From Aureimonas sp. AU22 (GTDB lineage Bacteria; Pseudomonadota; Alphaproteobacteria; Rhizobiales; Rhizobiaceae): a stretch of 64,000 bases of DNA. Every line of letters starts with the position of its first letter. Position 1 is the first letter of the stretch. The notes under the pieces were generated by a model that was not told where the DNA came from, did not search any database, and saw only the letters and a list, made by a program, of their open reading frames with translations. The stretch is from contig NZ_BBWJ01000017.1 in assembly GCF_001463745.1 (NCBI RefSeq), positions 1 to 64,000 on the forward strand. Reading direction: 5' to 3'. Both the position numbers and the translations under genes were made by a program. Shown in pieces: positions 26,364-35,005 of the stretch.

Positions 26364-27643
26364 CCCGAGCCGTCTATCTCGTGGACGGGGCCCGAACGCC
26401 GTTCATCAAGGCGCGCGGCAAGCCCGGCCCGTTCACGCCCGTCGATCTGGCCGTGCAGTGCGGACGCCCGCTCCTGATGCGTCAACGCTTCGATCCCGCT
26501 CTTATCGACCTCGTCGTGCTTGGCTGCGTCAACGTGATCGCGGACGAGATGAACCCGGCCCGTGTCGCCGCATTGCGTCTCGGCCTGCCGGATACGGTGC
26601 CGGCTCACACCGTTCAGATCAATTGCGGCTCCGGAATGCTGGCGATCGATGACGCGATGCGGGCCGTCTCGGATGGGCGGGCCGACATCGCGCTGGCCGG
26701 CGGCGCGGAAGCGCTCAGCCATTCGCCGCTCGTTCTGAGCGGCGATGCCGTCCAGTGGTTCGCTCGCCTCAACGGCGCGCGATCGACGAGCGCGCGGCTG
26801 AAGGCGATGTCGGGGCTCAAGCCCGGCTTCCTGAAGCCGGTCATTGGCCTGGAGCGCGGGCTGACCGATCCGATCACCGATCTCAACATGGGTCAGACAG
26901 CCGAAAAGGTCGGCCATCTCTTCGGCGTCAGCCGGCGCGAGGCCGATGAATACGCCGCCGAGAGCCATCGCCGCCTTGCCGCCGCGCAGGACGACGGCAC
27001 GCTGGCGGGCGAGGTCGTGCCGGCCTTCGCGCGCGACGGCGCGGTGTTCGATCGCGACGATGGCGTGCGGCCTGATTCCAGCGCGCGAACGCTCGGCAAT
27101 CTGAAACCCGTCTTCGAGCGGCCCTTCGGCAACGTCACGGCCGGCAACTCCTCGCAGATCACCGATGGCGCAAGCTGGACGATCCTCGCGTCCGAAGAGG
27201 CCGTGGCGCGCCATGGGCTGACGCCCCTTGCACGGATCGTGGACTGCCGCTGGGGCGCGCTCGATCCGTCGATCATGGGCCTCGGCCCGGTGGTGGCGAT
27301 CGCGGCCATTTTGAAGGAGAACGCGCTTTCCCTCGACGAGATCGGGCTCTTCGAGATCAACGAGGCGTTCGCCGCGCAGGTCCTCGCCTGCGTGCGAGCG
27401 CTCGCCGACGTGCGCGTCGGGCGCGAGGTGCTCGGGTTCGACGGGGCGGCGGGCGAGATCGCGCCGGACCGGCTCAACGTCGACGGTGGCGCGATCGCGC
27501 TCGGCCATCCGGTCGGCACCTCGGGCAACCGCATCACGCTTCATCTTGCCAATGCCATGCGCAAGCGCGGCACGCGCTTCGGCATCGCCAGCCAATGCGT
27601 CGGCGGCGGGCAGGGCGGTGCACTGCTTCTGGAGGCCGCATGA
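26360..27643 (+). CDS. Acetyl-CoA C-acyltransferase (thiolase)
   Basis: A 427-residue thiolase, the last step of the beta-oxidation cycle. The acylated Cys89 lies in QINCGSGM; the second half carries the GGAIALGHPVGTSG histidine motif and the SQCVGGGQGGA cysteine motif near the C-terminus, so all three active-site loops are intact. ATG 26360 overlaps the fadE stop (ATGA), and its own stop overlaps the next gene in the same way. The context (FadE-thiolase-multifunctional dehydrogenase) makes it a degradative FadA/FadI-type enzyme. Confidence 0.93.
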   Translation: MTRAVYLVDGARTPFIKARGKPGPFTPVDLAVQCGRPLLMRQRFDPALIDLVVLGCVNVIADEMNPARVAALRLGLPDTVPAHTVQINCGSGMLAIDDAMRAVSDGRADIALAGGAEALSHSPLVLSGDAVQWFARLNGARSTSARLKAMSGLKPGFLKPVIGLERGLTDPITDLNMGQTAEKVGHLFGVSRREADEYAAESHRRLAAAQDDGTLAGEVVPAFARDGAVFDRDDGVRPDSSARTLGNLKPVFERPFGNVTAGNSSQITDGASWTILASEEAVARHGLTPLARIVDCRWGALDPSIMGLGPVVAIAAILKENALSLDEIGLFEINEAFAAQVLACVRALADVRVGREVLGFDGAAGEIAPDRLNVDGGAIALGHPVGTSGNRITLHLANAMRKRGTRFGIASQCVGGGQGGALLLEAA

Positions 27644-29793
27644 AAGCCGCTCGCCTGCGAAATCCCGAGGCGTCCGTGCCGCAATCCGATATTCGTGAAC
27701 TCGCCGGAATGCTCGACACGCTGGCCGATCACGCGATCGAGCTTTCGGTTGCCGTGGACGCCGAGCGTCGGGGCAACTGGCGCAGCGGCATCGACGAGGA
27801 CGGCATAGCGTGGTGGGTGCTCGACCGGCCGGACAAGTCGGTCAACACGATCGATCGCAGCGTGCTCGAAGACCTCAGCCTTCTCCTCGATGCGGCGGAG
27901 GCCGCGCCGCCCCGCGGCATCGTGATCCGCTCCGCCAAGCCCTCCGGCTTTGCCGCCGGCGCCGACATCGCGCAGTTCCTCGATGCCGCGACGGCCGAGA
28001 TCGCCGCGATGCTGGGCGAGGGGCATCGCGTGCTCGACCGATTGGCGGCGCTCCCCGTGCCGACGATCGCGGTGATCCACGGGCACTGCCTCGGCGCCGG
28101 CCTCGAGCTCGCGCTGGCGTGCCGCTTCCGGATCGCCGTCGCGAATGCGTCGCTCGGCTTTCCCGAGGTGATGCTGGGGCTTCATCCGGGACTCGGCGGC
28201 ACTTTCCGTTCCCTCGCCGTCGCCGATCCTCTGGAGGCGATGACGATGATGCTGACCGGCAAGGCCGCACCTGCCAAGCGTGCGCGCCGGATCGGTCTGG
28301 TGGACGCGGTGGTGGAGGAGCGGCACGTCCTCAACGCCGTGCGCGCCGCTGTGGGCGGCGAACTGCATCCAGCACGGGGCGGCTGGAAGGGACGCGCCTT
28401 CGCCCTTCGTCCGGCGCGCAGCCTCGTCGCCCGGCGCATGCGGGCGGAAGCGGCCAAGGCGGCCAAACCCAAGAACTACCCGGCACCGTTCCGCCTCATC
28501 GACCTTTGGGAGAAGCATGGCGGCAGCCCCGAGCGGATGCGCGCGGCCGAACTCGAAAGCTTTTCCGACCTGATCGAGACGCCGACCTCCCGCAATCTCG
28601 TGCGGGTGTTCTTTCTGCGTGAGGCCATGCGCGGGTTGAAGGACGGCCCGTCCGACATCAAGCGCGTCCACGTCATCGGTGCGGGTGCAATGGGCGGCGA
28701 CATTGCCGCCTGGGCGGCGCGCGAGGGCTTTCGGGTCTCGCTGTCCGACATCGACGCCAAGCCGATCGGGCAGGCGCTGCGCAAGGCGGCGACGATGCTG
28801 GACAAGACGTTGCGGGACAAGCTGAAGGTGCGCGACGCGCTCGACCGACTGGTCCCCGATCCCGGCGGGCTCGGCATCGCGGGCGCGGATCTCGTGATCG
28901 AAGCGGCGCCCGAGCGCCTGGAACTCAAGCAGTCGATCCTGCGGGACGCCGAAGCGCGGATGAAGCCGGGGGCGATCCTGGCCACAAACACTTCGGCCCT
29001 GCCGCTGCCGGATCTTGCCGGCGTGCTTGCCGATCCCTCCCGTTTCGTCGGCGTGCACTTCTTCAATCCCGTCTCGCGCATGCAGCTCGTCGAGGTGGTG
29101 AAGCACGACGCCCTTTCGCCCGAGACGCTGCGTCGCGCCACGAATTTCGTCGCGGAGCTATCGCGCCTGCCGGCCCCGGTGAAGCCAACGGCCGGTTTCC
29201 TCGTAAACCGCGCGCTGACGCCCTACATCGCCGAGGCCATCCTCATGGTCGCCGAGGGCGTGCCGAAGGAGCGGATCGACGCGCGGGCTGAGAGCTTCGG
29301 CATGCCGATGGGGCCCGTCGAGTTGGCAGACCGCGTCGGCCTCGACATCGCCGTCGAAGTCGCCCAGACGCTGGCCGAACGGCTCGGCATGCCGCTGCCC
29401 GAGATGCCGGGCTGGCTGCACCAGATGGTTCGCGAGGGAAAGCTCGGCCAGAAGACGGGCTCCGGCCTCTACGACTACGACGAAGCGGGCAAGCCGAAGA
29501 AGATCCATGTCGACGCTCTGCCGGATGGCTCCGCCGACGATCCCAATCTTCTCGACCGCCTGATCCTGCCCATGGTCAACACGGTGGTCGCATGCCTGCG
29601 CGAGGGCGTCGTCGAAAGCGAGGAGATCGCCGACGGCGCGATGGTCTTCGGCACCGGCTTCGCGCCCTTCCGCGGCGGACCGATCCGCTATGCGCGTGAG
29701 CGCGGCGTAGATGCCGTGATCGCCCGGCTGCGCGAGTTGGAAATGGTGCATGGACCACGCTTCCGGCCGGATCCGGGGTGGGACCGCATCTAA
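27640..29793 (+). CDS. Multifunctional enoyl-CoA hydratase / 3-hydroxyacyl-CoA dehydrogenase
   Basis: A 717-residue FadB/FadJ-type enzyme: an N-terminal crotonase domain (about 55-230, with FAAGADIAQF and HGHCLGAGLELALACR), an NAD-binding domain starting VHVIGAGAMGGDIA near residue 343, and paired C-terminal 3HCDH domains (GVHFFNPVSRMQLVEV; PTAGFLVNRAL). It hydrates enoyl-CoA and oxidises 3-hydroxyacyl-CoA. About 45 residues precede the crotonase domain without a recognised fold. GGAGG lies 4 bases before ATG 27640, which overlaps the thiolase stop. Third gene of the operon. Confidence 0.93.
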   Translation: MKAARLRNPEASVPQSDIRELAGMLDTLADHAIELSVAVDAERRGNWRSGIDEDGIAWWVLDRPDKSVNTIDRSVLEDLSLLLDAAEAAPPRGIVIRSAKPSGFAAGADIAQFLDAATAEIAAMLGEGHRVLDRLAALPVPTIAVIHGHCLGAGLELALACRFRIAVANASLGFPEVMLGLHPGLGGTFRSLAVADPLEAMTMMLTGKAAPAKRARRIGLVDAVVEERHVLNAVRAAVGGELHPARGGWKGRAFALRPARSLVARRMRAEAAKAAKPKNYPAPFRLIDLWEKHGGSPERMRAAELESFSDLIETPTSRNLVRVFFLREAMRGLKDGPSDIKRVHVIGAGAMGGDIAAWAAREGFRVSLSDIDAKPIGQALRKAATMLDKTLRDKLKVRDALDRLVPDPGGLGIAGADLVIEAAPERLELKQSILRDAEARMKPGAILATNTSALPLPDLAGVLADPSRFVGVHFFNPVSRMQLVEVVKHDALSPETLRRATNFVAELSRLPAPVKPTAGFLVNRALTPYIAEAILMVAEGVPKERIDARAESFGMPMGPVELADRVGLDIAVEVAQTLAERLGMPLPEMPGWLHQMVREGKLGQKTGSGLYDYDEAGKPKKIHVDALPDGSADDPNLLDRLILPMVNTVVACLREGVVESEEIADGAMVFGTGFAPFRGGPIRYARERGVDAVIARLRELEMVHGPRFRPDPGWDRI

Positions 29794-29810
29794 CGTTTCA
29801 TGCCGTAAAC

Positions 29811-29828
29811 TTTGACGTTCACGTCAAA
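29811..29828. promoter_or_regulatory. Perfect palindrome, probable operator of the second acyl-CoA operon
   Basis: TTTGACGTTCACGTCAAA, two perfect 8-base arms around TC, 45 bases upstream of the acyl-CoA dehydrogenase start. It resembles, from memory, the ACGT-containing palindromes reported for the MerR-family regulator LiuR that controls acyl-CoA catabolism. No such regulator gene is in the window. Confidence 0.65.
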
Positions 29829-29873
29829 ATCCGGTAGCGATCTGGCGACGGTTTTCGTTCGGGAGGACGACGG

Positions 29874-31646
29874 ATGTATCGGGCACCGGTGAGTGAGATC
29901 GGGTTCACGCTGCGACAGGTCGCTGGGCTGGGCGAGGCCATGGCGGCTGGAACGGCGGGGGACCTGACGCCGGATCTCCTTGCCGCGATCCTCGACGAAG
30001 CCGGGCGTTTCGCCGAGAGCGAGATCGCTCCGCTGGCTGCGGCCGGCGACAGGATCGGAGCGGTCTGGCGCGATGGCGCGGTCACCATGCCGCCCGGGTG
30101 GCGCGATCTCTACCACCGTTGGACGGACGGCGGCTGGAATGGCCTTACAGGCCCGGTGGACCATGGCGGGCAGGGACTGCCGACCTCGCTATCGGCGGCC
30201 ATCTACGAGATGTGGAACGGCGCATCCATGGCCTTCGGCATCGGCCCGACCTTGACGCTAGGTGCCGTCGACGCGTTGGAGGCGCACGGGACCGAGGCGT
30301 TGCGTGCCACCTATCTCGACAAGCTCGTCTCCGGCGAGTGGATGGGGACGATGAACCTCACCGAGCCGCAGGCGGGGTCGGACCTTTCCGCCCTGCGCAC
30401 GCGGGCCGAACGCCGCGACGACGGCACCTACCGGATCTTCGGCTCCAAGATCTTCATCACCTTCGGCGAGCATGATCTAACGGACAACATCGTCCATCTC
30501 GTCCTCGCGCGCCTTGCCGACGCACCGGCGGGGGTGAAGGGCATCTCGCTCTTCCTGGTGCCGAAGCGCCTCGTCAACGCCGACGGCACGCTGGGCGCTC
30601 GCAACGACGTGTTCTGCCAGTCCATCGAGCACAAGCTCGGCATCCACGCCTCGCCGACCTGCACCATGGTCTACGGCGACGGTGTCGGCGAGACGGGCGA
30701 GGCCGGTGCGGTCGGTTGGCTCGTCGGCCAGGAGAACCAGGGCCTCGCCTGCATGTTCACGATGATGAACTCGGCTCGTCTCTACGTCGGCATCCAGGGG
30801 CTCGGCGTGGCGCAAGCCGCCTTCCAGAAGGCGCTGGATTTCGCCCGCGAGCGCCGCCAGGGCCGTTCGTCGGTCAAGGGCGCGACGGATATGGCGCCGA
30901 TCGTCGAGCATGCCGACGTCGCACGAATGCTCCTGACGATGAAGGCGCTTGTCGGCTCGGCCCGCGCCATCGCCTATTCCTGCGGCCACGCGATCGACCG
31001 CTCGCGGCAGGGCGGGGAGGACAAGCGCTTCTGGGCCGAGCGTGCGAGCCTCCTGACGCCGATGGCCAAAAGCTTCCCGACCGACGTCGGCGTCGAGGTC
31101 GCCTCGCTCGGCATCCAGGTTCACGGCGGCATGGGTTTCGTCGAGGAGACGGGGGCCGCGCGCCTCCTGCGCGATGCGCGCATCGCCCCGATCTACGAGG
31201 GCACCAACGGCATCCAGGCGATCGATCTCGTGACGCGCAAGCTGCCATTGTCGGGCGGCGAGACCGTGCGCGCCTTCATTGCGGAACTCGAGGAGATCGC
31301 CCTCGCCGTCGAGCGCAGCAACCGGCCGGACTTCGGCCGCACCGCCGACCGGCTTCACAACGCCATCGCGGCGCTTCGCGAGGCGACGGAACGCTTGCTG
31401 GAATGGACAGCGAAGGGCGAGACCAGCCATGCGCTGGCCGGCGCGACCGCCTATCAGCGCCTGTTCTCCCTGACGGTGGGCAACTGCTACCTCGCGAAAG
31501 GCGCCCTGGCGGACCTCGACGATCCCGCGCGCACCGCGCTCGCCCACTTCATGGCCGAGACCCTGCTACCCGATGTCCACGCGCTGACGGCGCAAGTGCT
31601 GGAGGGCGGCGAGAGCCTCCGCTCGGCAACCATCGCGCTGAACTGA
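29874..31646 (+). CDS. Acyl-CoA dehydrogenase with C-terminal extension
   Basis: A 590-residue acyl-CoA dehydrogenase of the large AidB/DmdC-like type. The middle domain shows MNLTEPQAGSDLSALRTRA and FGSKIFITFGEHDLTDNIVH; the catalytic base is Glu442 in IYEGTNGIQ; the last about 120 residues form the helical extension typical of this group. Substrates of relatives range from medium-chain acyl-CoAs to methylthioacryloyl precursors, so specificity is open. GGGAGG lies 7 bases before the ATG. It is the first gene of a two-gene operon behind the palindrome at 29811-29828. Confidence 0.92.
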   Translation: MYRAPVSEIGFTLRQVAGLGEAMAAGTAGDLTPDLLAAILDEAGRFAESEIAPLAAAGDRIGAVWRDGAVTMPPGWRDLYHRWTDGGWNGLTGPVDHGGQGLPTSLSAAIYEMWNGASMAFGIGPTLTLGAVDALEAHGTEALRATYLDKLVSGEWMGTMNLTEPQAGSDLSALRTRAERRDDGTYRIFGSKIFITFGEHDLTDNIVHLVLARLADAPAGVKGISLFLVPKRLVNADGTLGARNDVFCQSIEHKLGIHASPTCTMVYGDGVGETGEAGAVGWLVGQENQGLACMFTMMNSARLYVGIQGLGVAQAAFQKALDFARERRQGRSSVKGATDMAPIVEHADVARMLLTMKALVGSARAIAYSCGHAIDRSRQGGEDKRFWAERASLLTPMAKSFPTDVGVEVASLGIQVHGGMGFVEETGAARLLRDARIAPIYEGTNGIQAIDLVTRKLPLSGGETVRAFIAELEEIALAVERSNRPDFGRTADRLHNAIAALREATERLLEWTAKGETSHALAGATAYQRLFSLTVGNCYLAKGALADLDDPARTALAHFMAETLLPDVHALTAQVLEGGESLRSATIALN

Positions 31647-31654
31647 GGACGGTG

Positions 31655-32395
31655 ATGAGCGAGCATGTGACCGTCGAGGTGGCGGACGGCGTCTGCCGCA
31701 TCCGCCTCCAACGCGCCGACAAGAAGAACGCCATCGATCGCGCGATGTACGGCGCCCTGGCGGCTGCCCTGCATGAAGCGGACGGGGACGAGACGGTCGG
31801 CTGCATCCTGTTTGCCGGCGTGCCCGGCGCCTTCTCGGCCGGCAACGACATCGCCGACTTCGCGGGTTTCGCCGATGCCGAACGGCCGATGGCGGAACTC
31901 GTGGACTTCCTCGAGACGTTGGCGGCCGTCGCAAAGCCCATGGTCGCGGCCGTGGACGGTCTTGCGATCGGCATCGGCACGACGCTGCTCCTCCATTGCG
32001 ACCTCGTCTATGCCACGCCGCGCTCGATCTTCCGCACGCCGTTTTCCGATCTTGGCCTCGTGCCGGAAGCGGCCTCCAGCCTGCTCGGTCCGCTCGCCAT
32101 GGGGCACCAGCGCGCCTTCGCGCTGCTGGTCATGGGCGAGACCTGGGACGCGGATACCGCGCTGTCCGCAGGCTTGATCTACGCGGTCGGGGAGAGCGCC
32201 GAAGGCGACGCACAGACTGCGGCACGCCGGATTGCGGCCAAGCCGCGCCAAGCGGTCAGGATCGGACGGGCGCTTCTGCGCACGGCGCCGGACGCGGTAC
32301 GCGAGCGGATCGCCGAGGAAGCGGACCACTTCCGCGATCGTCTCCGCTCGCCGGAAGCGCAGGCCGCCTTCGCGGCGTTCCTGAAGCGCGGCTAG
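31655..32395 (+). CDS. Enoyl-CoA hydratase/isomerase
   Basis: A 246-residue crotonase-fold protein. The first oxyanion-hole segment is FSAGNDIADF (about residues 61-70) and the second AVDGLAIGIGTTLLLHCDL. The usual hydratase glutamate pair is not obvious: the region after the second segment reads FRTPFSDLGLVPEAA, with one Glu, as in delta-isomerase-like members. Hydratase or isomerase therefore remains open. ATG 31655 follows GAGG and lies 8 bases after the dehydrogenase stop. Its TAG overlaps the convergent DedA stop within a shared CTAG. Confidence 0.88.
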   Translation: MSEHVTVEVADGVCRIRLQRADKKNAIDRAMYGALAAALHEADGDETVGCILFAGVPGAFSAGNDIADFAGFADAERPMAELVDFLETLAAVAKPMVAAVDGLAIGIGTTLLLHCDLVYATPRSIFRTPFSDLGLVPEAASSLLGPLAMGHQRAFALLVMGETWDADTALSAGLIYAVGESAEGDAQTAARRIAAKPRQAVRIGRALLRTAPDAVRERIAEEADHFRDRLRSPEAQAAFAAFLKRG

Positions 32396-33015
32396 GGTGC
32401 CTTCTCGATTTCGGTGGCGCGCTGCGCCTTCAGCTTGCGCCGGAACTGGAGCACGGTCCCGCCGCTGAGGATCAGGAAGACCGCGCCGATCGCGGCGTAA
32501 GCCCAAGGGCTGCCGTGTAGGTAGGTGTCGATCCTGTCGCCGAGGATGTACGAGCCGAACCCGTAGGCGCCGGACCAGAGCGCGGCGCCGAGCGCGTTGT
32601 AGAAGAGGAACGACCACCACGGGAAGCGGAGGGTGCCGGCGGCGAAGCCGCACACCTGGCGCAGGAGCAGGATGAACCGTGCGATCAGGACGATCGGCGG
32701 GCCAACGGTTTTGAAACGCTCCTCGACATAGCGATACTTCTCCTCCGTCAGCCCGATCTTGTGACCGTAGCGCGTGACGAAGCGGCGCCCGTAGCGATGG
32801 CCAAGCCAGTATCCGAGGTTGTCGCCGAGCGTTCCGCCGATCCAGGCGGAGAAGAAGACGCCCCATACGTTGAGCTGGCCGTGGCCGGCCATGATGCCGG
32901 CGGCGATGAGGATGCTCTCGCCGGGGAAGGGCAGGCCGGTCGATTCCAGGAAGATCGACAGGAACAGGATGCCGTAGCCGTAGTCCTGAAGAAAACCGGT
33001 GATCGTCTCCAGCAT
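32392..33015 (-). CDS. DedA family membrane protein
   Basis: A 207-residue polytopic membrane protein with the DedA/SNARE-associated pattern: FLESTGLPFPGESILIAAGI near residues 20-40, GGTLGDNLGYWLG, and IARFILLLRQVCGFAAGTLRF with the conserved arginines. Probably a lipid carrier or flippase of the inner membrane. It is the second DedA paralogue of the window (other at 7107), but the two differ clearly. ATG 33015 matches the family start; the longer frame adds an arginine-rich unlikely N-terminus. It follows the RNA methylase gene by 10 bases and may be co-transcribed. Confidence 0.9.
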   Translation of the reverse strand: MLETITGFLQDYGYGILFLSIFLESTGLPFPGESILIAAGIMAGHGQLNVWGVFFSAWIGGTLGDNLGYWLGHRYGRRFVTRYGHKIGLTEEKYRYVEERFKTVGPPIVLIARFILLLRQVCGFAAGTLRFPWWSFLFYNALGAALWSGAYGFGSYILGDRIDTYLHGSPWAYAAIGAVFLILSGGTVLQFRRKLKAQRATEIEKAP

Positions 33016-33025
33016 GGCCCTGCCT

Positions 33026-34252
33026 TCAGCGCTCGAAGAGCGCCACCGCCTCGACATGATGCGACCAGAGGAACTGGTCGATCGGGGTCACGGACAGGAG
33101 CCGGTAGCCGCCCGCGACCAGAATGGCGGCGTCACGCGCAAGGGTCACCGGATTGCAGGAGACCGCCGCGATCCGCCTGACGCTCGATCCCGCCAGTTCC
33201 CGCGCCTGTGCCTCGGCGCCCGCGCGCGGCGGATCAAATAGCACGCCGTCGAATTTGGCCAGTTCCTTGATGGTCAGCGGCCTTCGGTACAGGTCGCGGC
33301 GCTCGACCTTGATCGGCTTGAGCCCCGTTGCGCCACGCCGGGCTCTCTCGAGGGCGTCGAGCGCCGGCGCGTCGAACTCCGCCGCATGAACGGCGTGGCG
33401 GCGCGCGAGGCGCAGCGTGAAGGCGCCGAAGCCACAGAAGAGGTCGGCGACGGTCTTCGTATCGGCGAGATGGGCAAGCGCCAGCTCGGCCATGTGGTCT
33501 TCCGCCTTCGCTACCGCCTGGAGGAAGGCGCCGGGCGGGAAGGGAACGGGGACGCCGGCCACGTCGACCATCGGCATACGGTTCTCGATCAGCGTCTCCC
33601 CGTCGACCGAGAGACGCGCGACAGCCTGGTCCTCCGCGCCCCAGCCGATGGTCGCCTGCCGCAGCTCAGCCGATAGCTTGGCCGTCTGCTCGATGGCGAC
33701 GTCGAGGCCGGTCTGTGTGCGCGTCACCGTCATCCGCAGCTCGCGCTTGCGGTCGATGAGCAGCGTCGCCAGTCGTTCGAAACGCTTCAGCCGCGCGACG
33801 ATCTCGGGCACTACCACAAGACAGGTGTCGATCGGCGCGATGCGATGGCTGAGCGCCTCGTGGAAGCCGAAGAGGATGCGGGGGCCGGCGCGTACGGCGG
33901 TGAAGACCGCGCGGCGGCGCGAGGCGGGGGCGCAGGGCACTAGCGGTGCGATCGGCGGCGACAGACCCTCGCGGGCCAGCGCGTCGACCACGAGATCGCG
34001 CTTGAAGCCCGCATAGAGCCCTTCGCTGAGGTGCTGCAGATCGCAGCCGCCGCAGCGGCCGAAGTGCGGGCAGGGCGCCGCTTGGCGCTCGGGGGAGGGT
34101 TCGTCCACCGACAGGAGCTGGCCGCGGCCGCCCTGGCGCTCGATCGTCACCCGCTCGCCGGGCAGGGCGAACGGCACGAAGACGGTCGTCGGTTCGCGCG
34201 CGATCCCGTCGCCGCGCGTGCCCAGCGCATCGATCGCGACCTGCTCGCTCAC
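33026..34252 (-). CDS. RlmD/RumA-like 23S rRNA m5U methyltransferase
   Basis: A 408-residue class I RNA methylase of the TrmA/RumA group. An N-terminal TRAM-like domain precedes an iron-sulfur cluster set Cys61, Cys67, Cys70 and Cys144, typical of RlmD-type enzymes; the SAM site is VADLFCGFGAFTLRLA, and the catalytic nucleophile lies in AVSCNPVTLARD. It probably makes 5-methyluridine in 23S rRNA, but tRNA or another rRNA position is possible. It overlaps tlyA by 4 bases (translational coupling). Confidence 0.88.
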   Translation of the reverse strand: MSEQVAIDALGTRGDGIAREPTTVFVPFALPGERVTIERQGGRGQLLSVDEPSPERQAAPCPHFGRCGGCDLQHLSEGLYAGFKRDLVVDALAREGLSPPIAPLVPCAPASRRRAVFTAVRAGPRILFGFHEALSHRIAPIDTCLVVVPEIVARLKRFERLATLLIDRKRELRMTVTRTQTGLDVAIEQTAKLSAELRQATIGWGAEDQAVARLSVDGETLIENRMPMVDVAGVPVPFPPGAFLQAVAKAEDHMAELALAHLADTKTVADLFCGFGAFTLRLARRHAVHAAEFDAPALDALERARRGATGLKPIKVERRDLYRRPLTIKELAKFDGVLFDPPRAGAEAQARELAGSSVRRIAAVSCNPVTLARDAAILVAGGYRLLSVTPIDQFLWSHHVEAVALFER

Positions 34253-34995
34253 GCCTTCACTCCCGCCAGAAGAAATTCCGCATTGCCGTCACCGCCCGCT
34301 ATCGGCGAGGGATGGACGCCGAGCGACCGCCAGCCCGGCTGGGCGTCCAGCCAGGTGGACAGTTCACCTGCGATCTCAGGGCCCCGGGCTGGGTCCCGCA
34401 GAAGCCCCCCCTTGCCGATCGCCTCGCGTCCCGCTTCGAACTGCGGCTTCACGAGAAGCACGGCATGCGCGCCGGGCTCGGCAAGGGCAAGCGCCGGCGG
34501 AAGCGCCAGCCGAAGCGAGATGAAGCTGACGTCCGACACGACGAGCCCGATGCGACGCCCGCCCAGATGGGCGCGTTCGAGATCGCGGGCGTTGAGGCTT
34601 TCGAGATTGGTGACGCGGGCATCCTCGCGCAAGCTCGTGTGCAACTGGTCGTGGCCGACATCGACGGCGACGACATGCCTTGCGCCCCGTTCCAGAAGAA
34701 CCTGCGTGAAGCCCCCGGTGGATGCGCCGATATCCAGCGCATTCAGTCCGTCCAGCGAGATGGCGAATGCATCGAGCCCCGCGAGAAGCTTGAGCGCGGC
34801 GCGCGATACGTAGGCGGCGGCCGGGTCGTCCAGCTCGACCCGCGCGTCCTCGTCCACGGCCTGACCGGGCTTCGACACCACGACGCCCTCGACCCGAACC
34901 CGACCGCGCAGGATCGCGTCGCGTGCTCGGGCGCGCGAATCGAGAAGCCGTCGTTCGGCGACCAGCATATCGAGACGGATGCGCGACGCGTTCAT
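34249..34995 (-). CDS. tlyA: TlyA family rRNA 2'-O-methyltransferase / hemolysin-like
   Basis: A 248-residue protein with an N-terminal S4 RNA-binding domain (IRLDMLVAERRLLDSRARARDAI, residues 6-28) and a FtsJ/RrmJ-type methyltransferase domain (LDIGASTGGFTQVLLERGA near 88-106, VVSDVSFISL, LLVKPQFEAGR with the catalytic Lys). In mycobacteria TlyA methylates 16S and 23S rRNA cytidines; the alphaproteobacterial site is not established. It lies 10 bases after dxs and overlaps the next gene by 4. Confidence 0.9.
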   Translation of the reverse strand: MNASRIRLDMLVAERRLLDSRARARDAILRGRVRVEGVVVSKPGQAVDEDARVELDDPAAAYVSRAALKLLAGLDAFAISLDGLNALDIGASTGGFTQVLLERGARHVVAVDVGHDQLHTSLREDARVTNLESLNARDLERAHLGGRRIGLVVSDVSFISLRLALPPALALAEPGAHAVLLVKPQFEAGREAIGKGGLLRDPARGPEIAGELSTWLDAQPGWRSLGVHPSPIAGGDGNAEFLLAGVKA

Positions 34996-35005
34996 GCCGT
35001 TCGGC

